DNA of 64,000 nucleotides from JAVBQL01 sp031549085 (GCA_031549085.1 JAVBQL010000006.1:1-64000), one strand, 5' to 3'. Numbered from the stretch's first letter, positions 52,680-62,209 are shown. A program made the numbers and translations. The notes: generated by a model not told the origin, from the letters alone.

Positions 52680-54950
52680 ATGGGTGGTTTTGATTTTATG
52701 TTTTTAACATTTATAGCATCAGCAGTTACTCTTATTTTTGCTGCATACCTATTCTATAGTGTTAAAAAAAGAAGTCCAGGGACTGAAACAATGCAAAATA
52801 TTGCAAAGCATATCAGAGATGGTGCTATGGCATATTTGAAACAACAATATAAAGTTGTTGGAATATTTTTCATTGTTCTTTTTGTACTTCTAGGTTTTAT
52901 TGCGTGGATTTTACCTATGATGACAGGTGAGCAGTGGCTCTCAATTTATGTTCCAATTGCGTTCTTAACAGGTGGATTCTTCTCTGGATTGGCTGGATTT
53001 ATTGGTATGAATATGGCTACTTTAGCAAACACAAGAACTGCTTTTGCTGCAAGTGAAAGTTTGAATAGCGGACTTAGAGTTGCTTTCAACTCTGGAACAG
53101 TAATGGGAATGGTTGTTGTTGGTCTTGCTCTATTTGATTTGTCTCTATGGTGGATAATCTTAAAATATGTAGCGCTTCCTCTAAATCTTGGTATAGCAGG
53201 AGTTGAAGAGATTCCTGGAATTATGATCACATTTGGAATGGGTGCTTCAACTATGGCACTATTTGCAAGATTGGGTGGTGGAATATATACAAAAGCTGCT
53301 GACGTTGGTGCTGACCTTGTTGGTAAGGTTGAGGCTGGAATTCCTGAGGATGATCCTAGAAACCCTGCTACAATCGCTGATAATGTGGGTGATAACGTTG
53401 GAGACGTTGCTGGAATGGGTGCTGACCTCTATGAAAGTTATGTAGGCTCTATTGTTGCAACTATGGCATTGGGCTCTATTGGTGCTGTCTCTATGCTTGG
53501 AACTGCTAGTTTAGACTTGATTGTTAAATATATACAGCTTCCTTGTGTTATAGCGGTAGTTGGCGTCTTGGCTTCTATCATAGGTACTTTTTTCGTAAAA
53601 GCGAAAGATGATGCAAGTCAAATTACTCTTCTTAGGGCATTAAGACGCGGTGTATACTTTAGTACCATTGTTATTTTGGTTGCTTCATTCTTTATAGTTT
53701 GGGGTATGCTTGGACTTGAGAGAATAGGGCTTTGGGTTGCCTTGGTTGCTGGGCTTGTTGCAGGTAACATTATAGGTTACTTCACAGAGTACTTTACATC
53801 AGATAACTATAAGCCAACAAAAAACCTTGCTGATACTGCTCTTACAGGACCTGCTACCATTATAATTGGTGGTATCTCTCTAGGTATGTTCTCAACTGTT
53901 ATTCCAGTAATAACTGTAGTATTTGCTACAATAATTGCCTACTTTGCTGCTGGTGGCGCACTGCATGCAGGTATTGGTCTCTATGGAATAGGGCTCTCTG
54001 CTGTTGGAATGTTATCAACTTTGGGTATCACACTTGCAACAGATGCTTATGGACCTGTTGCTGATAATGCTGGTGGTATAGCTCAGATGGCAGGATTGGA
54101 TCAAGAGGTAAGAAGAAAGACAGATGCACTAGATTCTCTAGGAAACACAACTGCAGCAACTGGTAAAGGTTTTGCAATTGGAAGTGCAGCTCTTACTGCT
54201 TTAGCTCTTTTGGCTGAATATGGTAACAAGATATTGGAGTCTTTAGGAATAGGTGCAACAACTCAAATTGCAAGTGATGTTACATCAAAAATAGACTCTT
54301 TTGGTTATAGCTCATTGATTATTGCTAAAGATGGTTTGTATCAGCTTTTTGCTAATATCTTAGACCCAATGGTTTTGGTTGGTCTCTTTATGGGAGCTGT
54401 TCTACCATTTGTTTTCTCAAGTCTCTCAATGGGTGCTGTTGGACGTGCTGCTCAATCTATGGTTGAGGAAGTTAGAAGACAATTTAAAGAGAAGCCAGGT
54501 ATATTAGAGGGAAAAGAGACTCCAGACTATGCTAGATGTGTTCAAATAAGTACACAAGGGGCACAAAGAGAGATGATTGTTCCATCACTTGTAGCTGTTC
54601 TCTCTCCTATAATTGTTGGTATCTTTTTTGGACCAGCTACTGTTCTTGCTCTTTTAGCTGGAACATTGGTAAGTGGTTTTGTTCTTGCTGTTATGATGGC
54701 AAACTCAGGCGGAGCTTGGGATAATGCTAAGAAATATATTGAGGGTGGAAAACATGGCGGAAAGAAGAGTGATGCTCATAAAGCTGCTGTTGTTGGAGAC
54801 ACTGTTGGTGATCCATTTAAAGATACATCTGGTCCTTGTATAAATATCCTTATAAAACTAATGAGTATGGTTAGTATTGTATTTGTTGGTACTTGTATAG
54901 GATTGAATCAAGTTATTATGAAATTATTTGCAGGACTATTTGCGAAATAA
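52680..54950 (+). CDS. hppA: Membrane-bound cation-pumping pyrophosphatase
   Basis: A 756-residue protein with about 16 helices. It hydrolyses pyrophosphate and pumps H+ or Na+. The substrate motif DVGADLVGKVEAGIPEDDPRNPATIADNVGDNVGD is intact, though split here in reading: ADVGADLVGKVE, then DDPRNPATIADNVGDNV. GNTTAATGKG has Ala at the position that marks the K+-dependent class (K+-independent members have Lys there), so H+ or Na+ pumping cannot be told from sequence. GDTVGDPFKDTSGP is the third conserved block. AAAGGAAA precedes the ATG. Confidence 0.97.
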   Translation: MGGFDFMFLTFIASAVTLIFAAYLFYSVKKRSPGTETMQNIAKHIRDGAMAYLKQQYKVVGIFFIVLFVLLGFIAWILPMMTGEQWLSIYVPIAFLTGGFFSGLAGFIGMNMATLANTRTAFAASESLNSGLRVAFNSGTVMGMVVVGLALFDLSLWWIILKYVALPLNLGIAGVEEIPGIMITFGMGASTMALFARLGGGIYTKAADVGADLVGKVEAGIPEDDPRNPATIADNVGDNVGDVAGMGADLYESYVGSIVATMALGSIGAVSMLGTASLDLIVKYIQLPCVIAVVGVLASIIGTFFVKAKDDASQITLLRALRRGVYFSTIVILVASFFIVWGMLGLERIGLWVALVAGLVAGNIIGYFTEYFTSDNYKPTKNLADTALTGPATIIIGGISLGMFSTVIPVITVVFATIIAYFAAGGALHAGIGLYGIGLSAVGMLSTLGITLATDAYGPVADNAGGIAQMAGLDQEVRRKTDALDSLGNTTAATGKGFAIGSAALTALALLAEYGNKILESLGIGATTQIASDVTSKIDSFGYSSLIIAKDGLYQLFANILDPMVLVGLFMGAVLPFVFSSLSMGAVGRAAQSMVEEVRRQFKEKPGILEGKETPDYARCVQISTQGAQREMIVPSLVAVLSPIIVGIFFGPATVLALLAGTLVSGFVLAVMMANSGGAWDNAKKYIEGGKHGGKKSDAHKAAVVGDTVGDPFKDTSGPCINILIKLMSMVSIVFVGTCIGLNQVIMKLFAGLFAK

Positions 54951-54969
54951 AATTCTATATATGACAGAT

Positions 54970-54999
54970 AATAGCCTCTTATATCATAGAGGCTATTTT
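54970..54999 (+). terminator. Terminator after hppA
   Basis: AATAGCCTCT (54970-54979) pairs with AGAGGCTATT (54988-54997), followed by a T-rich tract. It may also serve the minus-strand gene that ends at 55074. Confidence 0.8.
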
Positions 55000-55073
55000 A
55001 TTTATTACGCTTATACTTTTCTATTTCTATCAAAACTTTTTTATATTTAATATCAAAGTAGTACTAATCTTTA

Positions 55074-55709
55074 TTAATTTATTCTCTCGCCTTTTTTGTT
55101 AATCTTATATTCAACATTATCTAATATTACCATAGCGACTCCATTTTCAAATGGATATATTTCATCATATATAATAGGTGTAATTTCTCTCCCTGTTTTA
55201 TCTATAAATCCCCATTTGCTATTTAGTTCTACACGAGATATTCCATCTTCAAAGGAGCGTGCATAATCATATTTAATAGGTATCACTTCATTACCTGCCT
55301 TATCTATAAAACCATACTTATTATTTAGTTCGACACAAGCTAATCCATCAGAGAAATCATATATTTTCCTTATATTTTGGTTATTATTTTCTATTTTATC
55401 TTCCTCTTCACTACTTATAATATCTCTATGACAATATTGACAGACTATTGCTTCTCTTTTTATCATATTTGCACAATAGGGACATTTTTTACTAATTCCG
55501 TATTGGATATTTTCTTTGTCCAATACTTCTCTGTTTTCTCCCATAACTAGTAGTATAATAAGTGCTATTATTGGTGTTAAGAAAATACCTAATACCAAAA
55601 ATAATCCACGTGAATGTCCCTTCTCTTGAGCAAGTGAAGCAACGAAAAAAGCAAACCAAATTAACAAGCCAACAATAATAATCCAAAAAAATATAAGCAA
55701 ATATTCCAT
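55074..55709 (-). CDS. Membrane protein with zinc ribbon and WG repeats
   Basis: A 211-residue protein. The first 55 residues form two membrane helices around a short basic loop (SLAQEKGHSRG), followed by a zinc ribbon with CPYCANMIKREAIVCQYC (residues about 75-95). Three WG repeats follow (YGFIDKAGNEV, WGFIDKTGREI, and a weaker KINKKGER). The same N-terminal module is in the next gene. RBS AGGAGGAG and start immediately after the stop of that gene (GAG TAA ATG), so they are co-translated. No enzyme site is seen. A scaffold or sensing role is a guess. Confidence 0.8.
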   Translation of the reverse strand: MEYLLIFFWIIIVGLLIWFAFFVASLAQEKGHSRGLFLVLGIFLTPIIALIILLVMGENREVLDKENIQYGISKKCPYCANMIKREAIVCQYCHRDIISSEEEDKIENNNQNIRKIYDFSDGLACVELNNKYGFIDKAGNEVIPIKYDYARSFEDGISRVELNSKWGFIDKTGREITPIIYDEIYPFENGVAMVILDNVEYKINKKGERIN

Positions 55710-56669
55710 TTACTCCTCCTTTTCATTTACATCTTTGTTTTCATCACTTTTATTGGTTTCATTTTCAGAATTGTTATTAGGTTTATTCGATTCTAATATA
55801 CTCTCCATTGTTAAGTATATCTCTTTTGCTAACTTAAATTTTGATTTTTTATTAACATTAAATAGTAGTAAATTAGAGTTAGAAGAAGTTACTCTAATAG
55901 ATAAAGAACTTATATCTTCATCATAAAAAATATCATTTGAAAGAGCTTTATCAATAGGTTCATTATGTCTCAATATTTCACATTTTATAATATCAGAAAA
56001 ATTGTATTTACGTTCTATTGACTTACTATCTAAATAATATAAATAAAATTTTTTACTTGTCTCATCTATTATTAAATTTGATTCATTGTTAAGTTTATAT
56101 TTTTCTGATACAGTAATATTATTACTATTAATAAACTTCTTAAATTTTTCTCTTTGTGGGATAGAAAGGATAATTGCAAAAACAATACCAATAGCAAAAC
56201 TAATAGCCATAGGATAAAGTTCTTTTAGATCATTTTTATGTTGAAAATCAGAGAACATCATAATCAAACCAATAGCAGAAATAACAAAAAAAATAAGATG
56301 AAAATATGTATATTTTGGTTTTAAATCGACTGATACCTCTTGTATATTTGTTGTTTTATACTCTTTTAAATCTTTGTGGCAATATTGACAGATTATCGCT
56401 TCACTTTTTATTGTATTTGCACAATAGGGACATTTTCTACTAACTCCATGTTGAATATCTTCTTTATCCAATACTTCTCTATTTTCTCCCATAACCAGTA
56501 GTATAATAAGTGGTATTATAGGTGTTAGGAAAAAACTCAATACCAAAAATAATCCATATGAATGCCCCTTTTTTCTTGCAAGTGAAGCAACAAAAAGAAT
56601 AAATAGAAAATCCAAAACAATAACCCCAACTCCTCCAAAAACCAAAAATATTATAATAAATTCATCCAT
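55710..56669 (-). CDS. Membrane protein with zinc ribbon, paralog of the WG-repeat protein
   Basis: A 319-residue protein. The first 100 residues match the neighbour (two helices, SLARKKGHSYG, CPYCANTIKSEAIICQYC). Two more helices follow (residues about 125-170), then a soluble part with strands (KFYLYYLDSKSIERKYNFSD) resembling uncharacterised PH-like domains, and a polar, Asn/Glu-rich tail. The ATG at 56669 follows GGAGG and is preferred over a TTG two codons upstream. Function unknown. Confidence 0.78.
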   Translation of the reverse strand: MDEFIIIFLVFGGVGVIVLDFLFILFVASLARKKGHSYGLFLVLSFFLTPIIPLIILLVMGENREVLDKEDIQHGVSRKCPYCANTIKSEAIICQYCHKDLKEYKTTNIQEVSVDLKPKYTYFHLIFFVISAIGLIMMFSDFQHKNDLKELYPMAISFAIGIVFAIILSIPQREKFKKFINSNNITVSEKYKLNNESNLIIDETSKKFYLYYLDSKSIERKYNFSDIIKCEILRHNEPIDKALSNDIFYDEDISSLSIRVTSSNSNLLLFNVNKKSKFKLAKEIYLTMESILESNKPNNNSENETNKSDENKDVNEKEE

Positions 56670-56697
56670 ATTCAATCCTCCTTAATAAATTTAAAAA

Positions 56698-56946
56698 CTA
56701 TTTTTTCTTATACTTATATATATTCTTGCCGCCCTTTGAGCCTTTCTTTGTTCTATTGGTTTTGCGGTTTTTGTTACTTCCTCCGCTCTTCCTGCCATAT
56801 CTCTCATACTTTGCTTCACTGCTTGTGCTATGGTTAGCTCTACTGCTTGATCTAAAATTATCTGAAGCGAGTACTCCTTCAACATTAGAGAGAGTGAAAA
56901 TAGTTGATATCACAACTAAAAGAAAAAATTTAGATTTTTTTAACAT
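56698..56946 (-). CDS. Small exported, strongly basic protein
   Basis: An 82-residue protein with a signal peptide (KSKFFLLVVISTIFTLSNVEGVLAS) and a Ser/Lys/Arg/Gly-rich mature chain (RYGRKSGGSNKNRKTNRTKK). GGAG lies 8 bases before the ATG. No family is recognised. Such a chain could bind nucleic acid or cell-surface polyanions outside the cell, or be a toxin-like peptide, but nothing decides it. It lies 28 bases downstream on the transcript from nothing clear, and upstream of the zinc-ribbon genes. Confidence 0.6.
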   Translation of the reverse strand: MLKKSKFFLLVVISTIFTLSNVEGVLASDNFRSSSRANHSTSSEAKYERYGRKSGGSNKNRKTNRTKKGSKGGKNIYKYKKK

Positions 56947-57092
56947 ATATTTACTCCAATATTCTAAAATTGTATTCATATTATCAAATATAAATTAAAA
57001 ATACAAATTTTATTTAAATAAAATTAAATGAATGAATATATTCTTATTAATCATCATAGAATATAATAACTAATATAAGGTAGGTGATATTT

Positions 57093-57272
57093 GTGTCTGA
57101 GTTTAAACCAATTAAGGTTGGATCAAAGAGCGAAAAAGTTGTTATTTCTATTAGATTGGATATCGAAAAATTGGAGCAGATTGATAGCATTGCCAATCAA
57201 ACAGATATAAGCAGAAATGAGCTAATAGTACAATGTATCGATTTTGCAATTCAGAATATGTCTAAAGAGTAG
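57093..57272 (+). CDS. Ribbon-helix-helix (Arc/MetJ-like) DNA-binding protein
   Basis: A 59-residue protein. VVISIRLD forms the DNA-contacting strand, followed by KLEQIDSIANQTD and a second helix DISRNELIVQCIDFAIQN, the pattern of the CopG/Arc RHH fold. The GTG at 57093 is preferred because AGGTGAT lies just before it. No toxin gene adjoins, so it is not clearly an antitoxin. Target unknown. Confidence 0.75.
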   Translation: MSEFKPIKVGSKSEKVVISIRLDIEKLEQIDSIANQTDISRNELIVQCIDFAIQNMSKE

Positions 57273-57366
57273 AGTAAATTACTCTATTTAATGATTTTCC
57301 CCTTGTTTAAGTTAAATAAATTTGATATAAAGTTATGATAGACACTTATATTTTAAGGTACTTGTT

Positions 57367-57984
57367 ATGTCAGCAAATAGTGAGAAACTGAAAGCCCTCT
57401 TTGAAAAAACACACAATTGTACAAGCTGTAAACTTCATACAACACGCACAAACTTCGTCTTTGGTGAGGGAAATCCCGATGCAACTATTATGTTCATTGG
57501 TGAGGGGCCGGGCAGAGAGGAGGATTTGCAGGGTAGACCATTTGTTGGCAGGTCTGGTGAACTTTTGACCTCAATTATAGAGAAGGGAATGCTTTTAAAA
57601 AGAGAGGATGTCTATATTGCCAACATTGTAAAGTGCAGACCAACAGTAGATCTATTAAAACAGAAAGATAGACCGCCTGATGTTGAGGAGACAGCCTCAT
57701 GCAGCTGGATACTTGAGGAGCAGATTGATATAATAAAGCCAAAGGTTATAATAACGCTTGGTAATCCATCTACCAAATTTATCCTTAAAACAGCAGAGGG
57801 TATAACCAAGTTAAGAGGCAACTTTGCAGAGTATAAAGGCATAAAAGTTATGCCAACATATCACCCATCATATGTTTTAAGAAATGGAGGGCCAAACTCT
57901 CCATTAAAAAAAGATGTATGGGAGGATATAAAAAAGGTTCTAACCTATTTAGATATGCCAATAGTGACTAATAAAGGACACTAG
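57367..57984 (+). CDS. Uracil-DNA glycosylase, family 4 type with Fe-S cluster
   Basis: A 205-residue enzyme that removes uracil from DNA. Four Cys that bind a 4Fe-4S cluster are visible (Cys18, Cys21, Cys90, Cys112), and the active-site loop FIGEGPGREEDLQGRPFVG and the motif MPTYHPSYVLRN are intact. The spacing between the last two Cys is about 5 longer than in most members. AAGGTACTTGTT precedes the ATG. A terminator-like hairpin follows at 58011. Confidence 0.95.
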   Translation: MSANSEKLKALFEKTHNCTSCKLHTTRTNFVFGEGNPDATIMFIGEGPGREEDLQGRPFVGRSGELLTSIIEKGMLLKREDVYIANIVKCRPTVDLLKQKDRPPDVEETASCSWILEEQIDIIKPKVIITLGNPSTKFILKTAEGITKLRGNFAEYKGIKVMPTYHPSYVLRNGGPNSPLKKDVWEDIKKVLTYLDMPIVTNKGH

Positions 57985-58010
57985 TTCTTTGCAAGCCAGC
58001 TTTATTTAAG

Positions 58011-58041
58011 TAGTGTAAAGATAAGTTTTTACACTATTTTT
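58011..58041 (+). terminator. Terminator after the uracil-DNA glycosylase
   Basis: TAGTGTAAA (58011-58019) pairs with TTTACACTA (58028-58036) and is followed by T5C. A related hairpin with the AGTAGTGT arm occurs at 59609-59639. Confidence 0.75.
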
Positions 58042-58128
58042 CATTTGTTGATCTCTAAAAATAGAGAATAATTTTTCTTTTTATTACATGCAAATTAATA
58101 TCATACACAAATCACAACTCTTGTTTAG

Positions 58129-58157
58129 TTGACATTTTGTCGCTTTTTTGTTAAAAT
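58129..58157 (+). promoter_or_regulatory. Promoter of the 461-residue lipoprotein
   Basis: TTGACA (58129-58134), a 17-base spacer and TAAAAT (58152-58157), about 39 bases before the GTG start. Confidence 0.7.
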
Positions 58158-58195
58158 CTCTAAAGTGAGAAATCTTTTTTTATATTGAGGATTTA

Positions 58196-59581
58196 GTGAA
58201 ATTTAATTATATTTTCTTTATATTTTCTTTTTTTGTACTACTTTTTGCAGCCTGTGAGATTCCAAATGATATAAGGGTAGATATTGATGACCCGCCATCA
58301 ATATCTGGTCTAAAACAGCCAATAAAAATTGTCACAGTTGGAAATAATTTGTATGTTTTGGATACTACCATAGGTTTATATGCTGTTGATCTATCCACAA
58401 CCAATTTTAGTAATGGAATGACATTTACATCATCAAATTTAATATTCCCAAAAGCTTCAGATCCTATCAACTCTGTTAAATATGCGAAGTATACAGGCAA
58501 TGATTCCGATGGTAATGCTGTATATGTGGATACCACCGTTGATTTTACTACAACGACTATGTATCTTCTAGACTTGGTTACTGATAACAATAATAGTCTA
58601 TATTTTATACTAGCTTCTCAGTTTTCTGTTAGTACAAGTGTTGGTGACCAACTTTGGTACTATCTATTTAGATATGATATTGCAGGAGACTCATTTCAAA
58701 GAGCCCCTATGAGCTCTCTAAGAGATAGTAGCTCTGATAATAGTTGTGACACAACTACTTTTGGAGCAAGATCACTCTCTGTTTATGGTAATGGAGTGAC
58801 TGATGGTGGCATATTTATATCATCTGGAATTAATGATAAGGCATTGAGACATATTGAGTTAAATTCTGATGGTTCTATAAAGCAGCCCTACATTGATTTA
58901 ACAGAGGGATATGTAGCAGGTGGTGGGACACTTAATAACTATCATAATTTTGCTAATACGGGACCTATCCTTCCAGCAACCCTAACCTCGAGAAATATAG
59001 GTGGTACAGTCTACTCTTTTCAGGCATCGATTGATGAGAGTGATTCAGGAATCTACTATTATAAAAAGGAGACCCCTGCTGGAAATATAAAATATATTGA
59101 TAAGTCTACTGGGAATTTAGGAACATATTATGATATTGATTATGATTATCTAGATTTAGACTCTTTTATATTTAGAGTTACTTTTAGTCCTGATCCAGTA
59201 AAGAACGATCTATTTGCTTTTACTCAAACTGGTATACATAAATATAATTTGGTTAATTTTCTTAGCAACTACTATCTTTCTCCAGCCGTAATAAGAGAGT
59301 CACCGGATGGAAGTATTGCTTTAGATGGCATTGTTGTTTATGATGATGTTGCTTTAACCTATAAGATTGTTTCAATGTTTTATAACAGAAAAAAGGTCCC
59401 AGATTATACTAGAATATCTTTTTATAATGTAGATGGAGGAGAGACATCTATTGGTACAAAAAATTATATAAATGCAAATGGCGTGGTAACCTCTCCAGTC
59501 TTATACAAAAAGAATGGTGTTAGATATCTCTTTGCGATAGGTCAGTCCAATAGAACTGTTTTTATGTATAATTTAGATTGA
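58196..59581 (+). CDS. Uncharacterised lipoprotein, beta-rich
   Basis: A 461-residue protein. The signal ends in lipobox LFAAC and the mature part starts EIPNDIRVDIDDPP. It has many short beta-strands with Tyr and Asp (NNLYVLDTTIGLYAVDLST, LYFILASQFS, LFRYDIAG), which suggests a propeller-like fold, but I recognise no family. GTG at 58196 is behind GAGGA. It has its own promoter and a hairpin after it. No membrane helix apart from the signal. Confidence 0.75.
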   Translation: MKFNYIFFIFSFFVLLFAACEIPNDIRVDIDDPPSISGLKQPIKIVTVGNNLYVLDTTIGLYAVDLSTTNFSNGMTFTSSNLIFPKASDPINSVKYAKYTGNDSDGNAVYVDTTVDFTTTTMYLLDLVTDNNNSLYFILASQFSVSTSVGDQLWYYLFRYDIAGDSFQRAPMSSLRDSSSDNSCDTTTFGARSLSVYGNGVTDGGIFISSGINDKALRHIELNSDGSIKQPYIDLTEGYVAGGGTLNNYHNFANTGPILPATLTSRNIGGTVYSFQASIDESDSGIYYYKKETPAGNIKYIDKSTGNLGTYYDIDYDYLDLDSFIFRVTFSPDPVKNDLFAFTQTGIHKYNLVNFLSNYYLSPAVIRESPDGSIALDGIVVYDDVALTYKIVSMFYNRKKVPDYTRISFYNVDGGETSIGTKNYINANGVVTSPVLYKKNGVRYLFAIGQSNRTVFMYNLD

Positions 59582-59608
59582 TATTAGTTTATTAAGCAAC
59601 TTGTTAAA

Positions 59609-59639
59609 AGTAGTGTGAAAAATTTCTTTTTACACTACT
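59609..59639 (+). repeat. Hairpin related to that at 58011
   Basis: AGTAGTGT (59609-59616) pairs with ACACTACT (59632-59639); the core AGTGTxAAAA and TTTACACTA are also in 58011-58041. No T run follows, so it may not terminate. It separates the lipoprotein from the ketosynthase operon. Confidence 0.6.
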
Positions 59640-59817
59640 GAATAAGATGGTTTGGGTGGCAGGGAAGTTGTAAAGATGGCTAATATTTTGTGACTGTAGA
59701 GCTTATTAAGATTGTGTTTAGGGCATAATGCCCTCTGTTTTTATAGATTTCCTAATTTATTGAATGTTATAAATATTAACTTTTTGATTATTGGTTCTTA
59801 AAGAAAAGGGGCTCTTT

Positions 59818-61035
59818 TTGGATAGTAGAGTTGTTATTACAGGTATGGGGATAGTGTCTCCTCTCGGTATTGGTTTAGATGAAAACTGGAATGGAATGAT
59901 AAATCCTAGAGATGTAATAAAGCCTATAAAAGATTTTGATACCTCCCACATGCGAAGCAGTGTTGTTGGAGAGGTTGATAATTTTAATCCAACACAATAT
60001 TTTTCTAATAGCTTTTCAAAATTGCCTAGAGCATCACAGTTCTCTATCTTTTGTGTAGATGAGGCATTAAAACAGGCAAAAATAGATAAAGATATAATAG
60101 ACTCTTATAACATAGATGTAGTCGTTGGTACTACTATGGGAGAGATGCAGGTTATTGAGAATTTGGTTAAAAAATATATAGATAAAGAGTGTCTGCCTGT
60201 TTTAGAAGATGAGGTCAAACAATATCCAAGCACTACTATAACTAATAACATAGTAAAGTTTTTTGATTTCAGTGGTAGTGGTATTGTTATCCCTTCAGCA
60301 TGTGCTGCAGGTAACTATGCAATAGGTTATGGTTATGACCTTATAAAGAGTGGAAGAAGAGAGATAGTTGTCACTGGCGGGGTAGACCCAATCTCAAAAA
60401 TAGCATTTATTGGTTTTAATAAACTTATGGCCTGCTCTCCGGATGTCTGCTCTCCATTCTCACTAAATAGAAAAGGTATGATTGTCTCTGAAGGGGCTGG
60501 TTTTCTTATATTAGAGAGTGAAAACAGTGCAAAAAAAAGAGGTGTTCCAATACTTGCTGAAGTTTTAGGGTATGGTGTCTCTAATGATGGCTACAAGTCG
60601 ACTATTCCCCACCCTGAAGGGAAGGGGGGGATATTAGCAATAGAGAGAGCCTTAAAAAATAGTAGAGTAGAGAGAGAGAAGGTAGACTATATATGTGCTC
60701 ATGGCACAGGGACAGTTGAAAATGATAAGGTTGAGACAATTATTTCGAAAGAAATTTTTGGCGGGAAGGCATATGATATCCCTATATCCTCTATAAAATC
60801 AATCATTGGACACACTATGGGAGCATGTAGTGCGATTGAGACCATAGCCTCTGTTAAAATGATAAATGAAAAAATATTAGTTCCAACAATAAACTACACA
60901 GAGAAAGATCCTCTGTGTGATCTTGATTATGTTACTAACACTGCAAGAAAGCATGATGTAAGAATTATTTTAAATAATTCATATGCTTTTGGCGGAAACA
61001 ACTCCTCTCTTGTTATAGGAGAGTACAATGGCTAG
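59818..61035 (+). CDS. Beta-ketoacyl-ACP synthase II-like, intact active site
   Basis: A 405-residue FabF/KAS II-like condensing enzyme. All three catalytic residues are there: Cys162 (IPSACAAGNYAIG), His295 (CAHGTGTVENDK) and His332 (IIGHTMGACSA). It would form carbon-carbon bonds from malonyl-ACP. The TTG start at 59818 lies behind AAAAGG, and an earlier in-frame codon would be off-family. No fabG, acpP or acyltransferase gene is beside it, so it is not the usual fatty-acid cluster. It overlaps the inactive partner gene by 8 bases. Confidence 0.92.
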   Translation: MDSRVVITGMGIVSPLGIGLDENWNGMINPRDVIKPIKDFDTSHMRSSVVGEVDNFNPTQYFSNSFSKLPRASQFSIFCVDEALKQAKIDKDIIDSYNIDVVVGTTMGEMQVIENLVKKYIDKECLPVLEDEVKQYPSTTITNNIVKFFDFSGSGIVIPSACAAGNYAIGYGYDLIKSGRREIVVTGGVDPISKIAFIGFNKLMACSPDVCSPFSLNRKGMIVSEGAGFLILESENSAKKRGVPILAEVLGYGVSNDGYKSTIPHPEGKGGILAIERALKNSRVEREKVDYICAHGTGTVENDKVETIISKEIFGGKAYDIPISSIKSIIGHTMGACSAIETIASVKMINEKILVPTINYTEKDPLCDLDYVTNTARKHDVRIILNNSYAFGGNNSSLVIGEYNG

Positions 61036-62206
61036 TAAACGTGTTGTATTAGTAGATTTTGATCTTATTTCAATTGCTGTAATTGATAGTGACTCTTTCG
61101 CTGAAAATATCTTGAAAAAAAACGACTACTCTTCAAAGATAGATTTTATAGATAGTAGTGATGATAAAGCATTTATATTAAAAGATTTAGACTTTTCTTC
61201 AATACTTGGTAAGACTGGTTTGAAACATATAAATCGAAATGCAAAGCTTGCTATGTGCTCCATAGAGAGAGTGTTATTAAAATATTTTGAAAATCTTAAT
61301 GATGATGATAAGCCTGCTATGATTTTTGGAAGTAGTTTTGGGACACTTGATAGCATTGCTGCTTTCTGGGAGACCTATTTGCTTGAGGGCTTTTCTGGCA
61401 TTAGACCTCTTGATTTTCCAAATACAACAATTAACTCCTCTGGCTCATTTATAAATATTAGATATCATTTGATGAATAGCTCTGTAACAATAAACAATGG
61501 CTTTAACTCAAGCAATGATGCCTTTATATATTCCTATGACTTTATACAAAATGGATACAGCGATTTTGTGCTGGTTGGAGGGAGTGAGGAGCTTGATAAA
61601 TATCTATATTTAGGCCTAAAAAAAGCATCCTATCTATCAAAAAACAGTAGTTATAATATCTTTAATAAAAAGAGTGATGGGATAGTGCCCGGTGAGGGAT
61701 CTGCCTTCTTTCTTATGAAAGAAAAAGAGAGAGCAATAAAAGATAATAATAATATAATTTGTGAACTTGTTGGCTTCTCAAAAACATTTTCAAAAGATGT
61801 TAATGACATACACTCTAAATTGAAATGTTATGAAGAGGCAATCAATATGGCAAATATTGGTTATAAAGATATAAAATTGATATCATCTGGTGCAAATGGA
61901 TTCGATTTTTTGGATAAGATCTATATTGATATTTATAAAAAGCTATTCGATAAAGAGACAGCTATTGCTTTTCATAAACAGTTTTTTGGCGAAATGTATG
62001 GAGCAAGTGGAGCTATGCAGCTTGCGGCCTCTCTATCTAACATATTATCAAAAAAGAGAAGTCCAATCTTAAATAGTGAAGGCTTATTAGAAAATCTACC
62101 TTTTTTTAATAGTGAAAAGATAGATGGAGTGAGCTATTTTGTGATAGATAATTTTAGTATTGATGGAAACAACACTGTTCTAATTTTTAAAAAGTGGCAA
62201 TCTTAA
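61028..62206 (+). CDS. Ketosynthase-like protein without catalytic residues
   Basis: A 392-residue condensing-enzyme fold (FGSSFGTLDSIAAFWETY, VLVGGSEELDKYLYLGL, VPGEGSAFFLM). By alignment with FabF, the active Cys is Phe159 (INNGFNSSND), the first His is Gly288 (SSGANGFD), and the second His is Glu322 (FFGEMYGASGA). It therefore cannot condense. Its pairing with an intact ketosynthase is like the KS-alpha/chain-length-factor pair of type II polyketide synthases, which need an inactive partner to set chain length. Eight-base overlap implies translation coupling. The product is unknown. Confidence 0.85.
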   Translation: MASKRVVLVDFDLISIAVIDSDSFAENILKKNDYSSKIDFIDSSDDKAFILKDLDFSSILGKTGLKHINRNAKLAMCSIERVLLKYFENLNDDDKPAMIFGSSFGTLDSIAAFWETYLLEGFSGIRPLDFPNTTINSSGSFINIRYHLMNSSVTINNGFNSSNDAFIYSYDFIQNGYSDFVLVGGSEELDKYLYLGLKKASYLSKNSSYNIFNKKSDGIVPGEGSAFFLMKEKERAIKDNNNIICELVGFSKTFSKDVNDIHSKLKCYEEAINMANIGYKDIKLISSGANGFDFLDKIYIDIYKKLFDKETAIAFHKQFFGEMYGASGAMQLAASLSNILSKKRSPILNSEGLLENLPFFNSEKIDGVSYFVIDNFSIDGNNTVLIFKKWQS

Positions 62207-62209
62207 TTT

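Noticed and set aside
56691..56885. Second ORF in another frame over the small basic protein
   Set aside because: It lacks the signal peptide and ribosome site that support the 56698-56946 frame.
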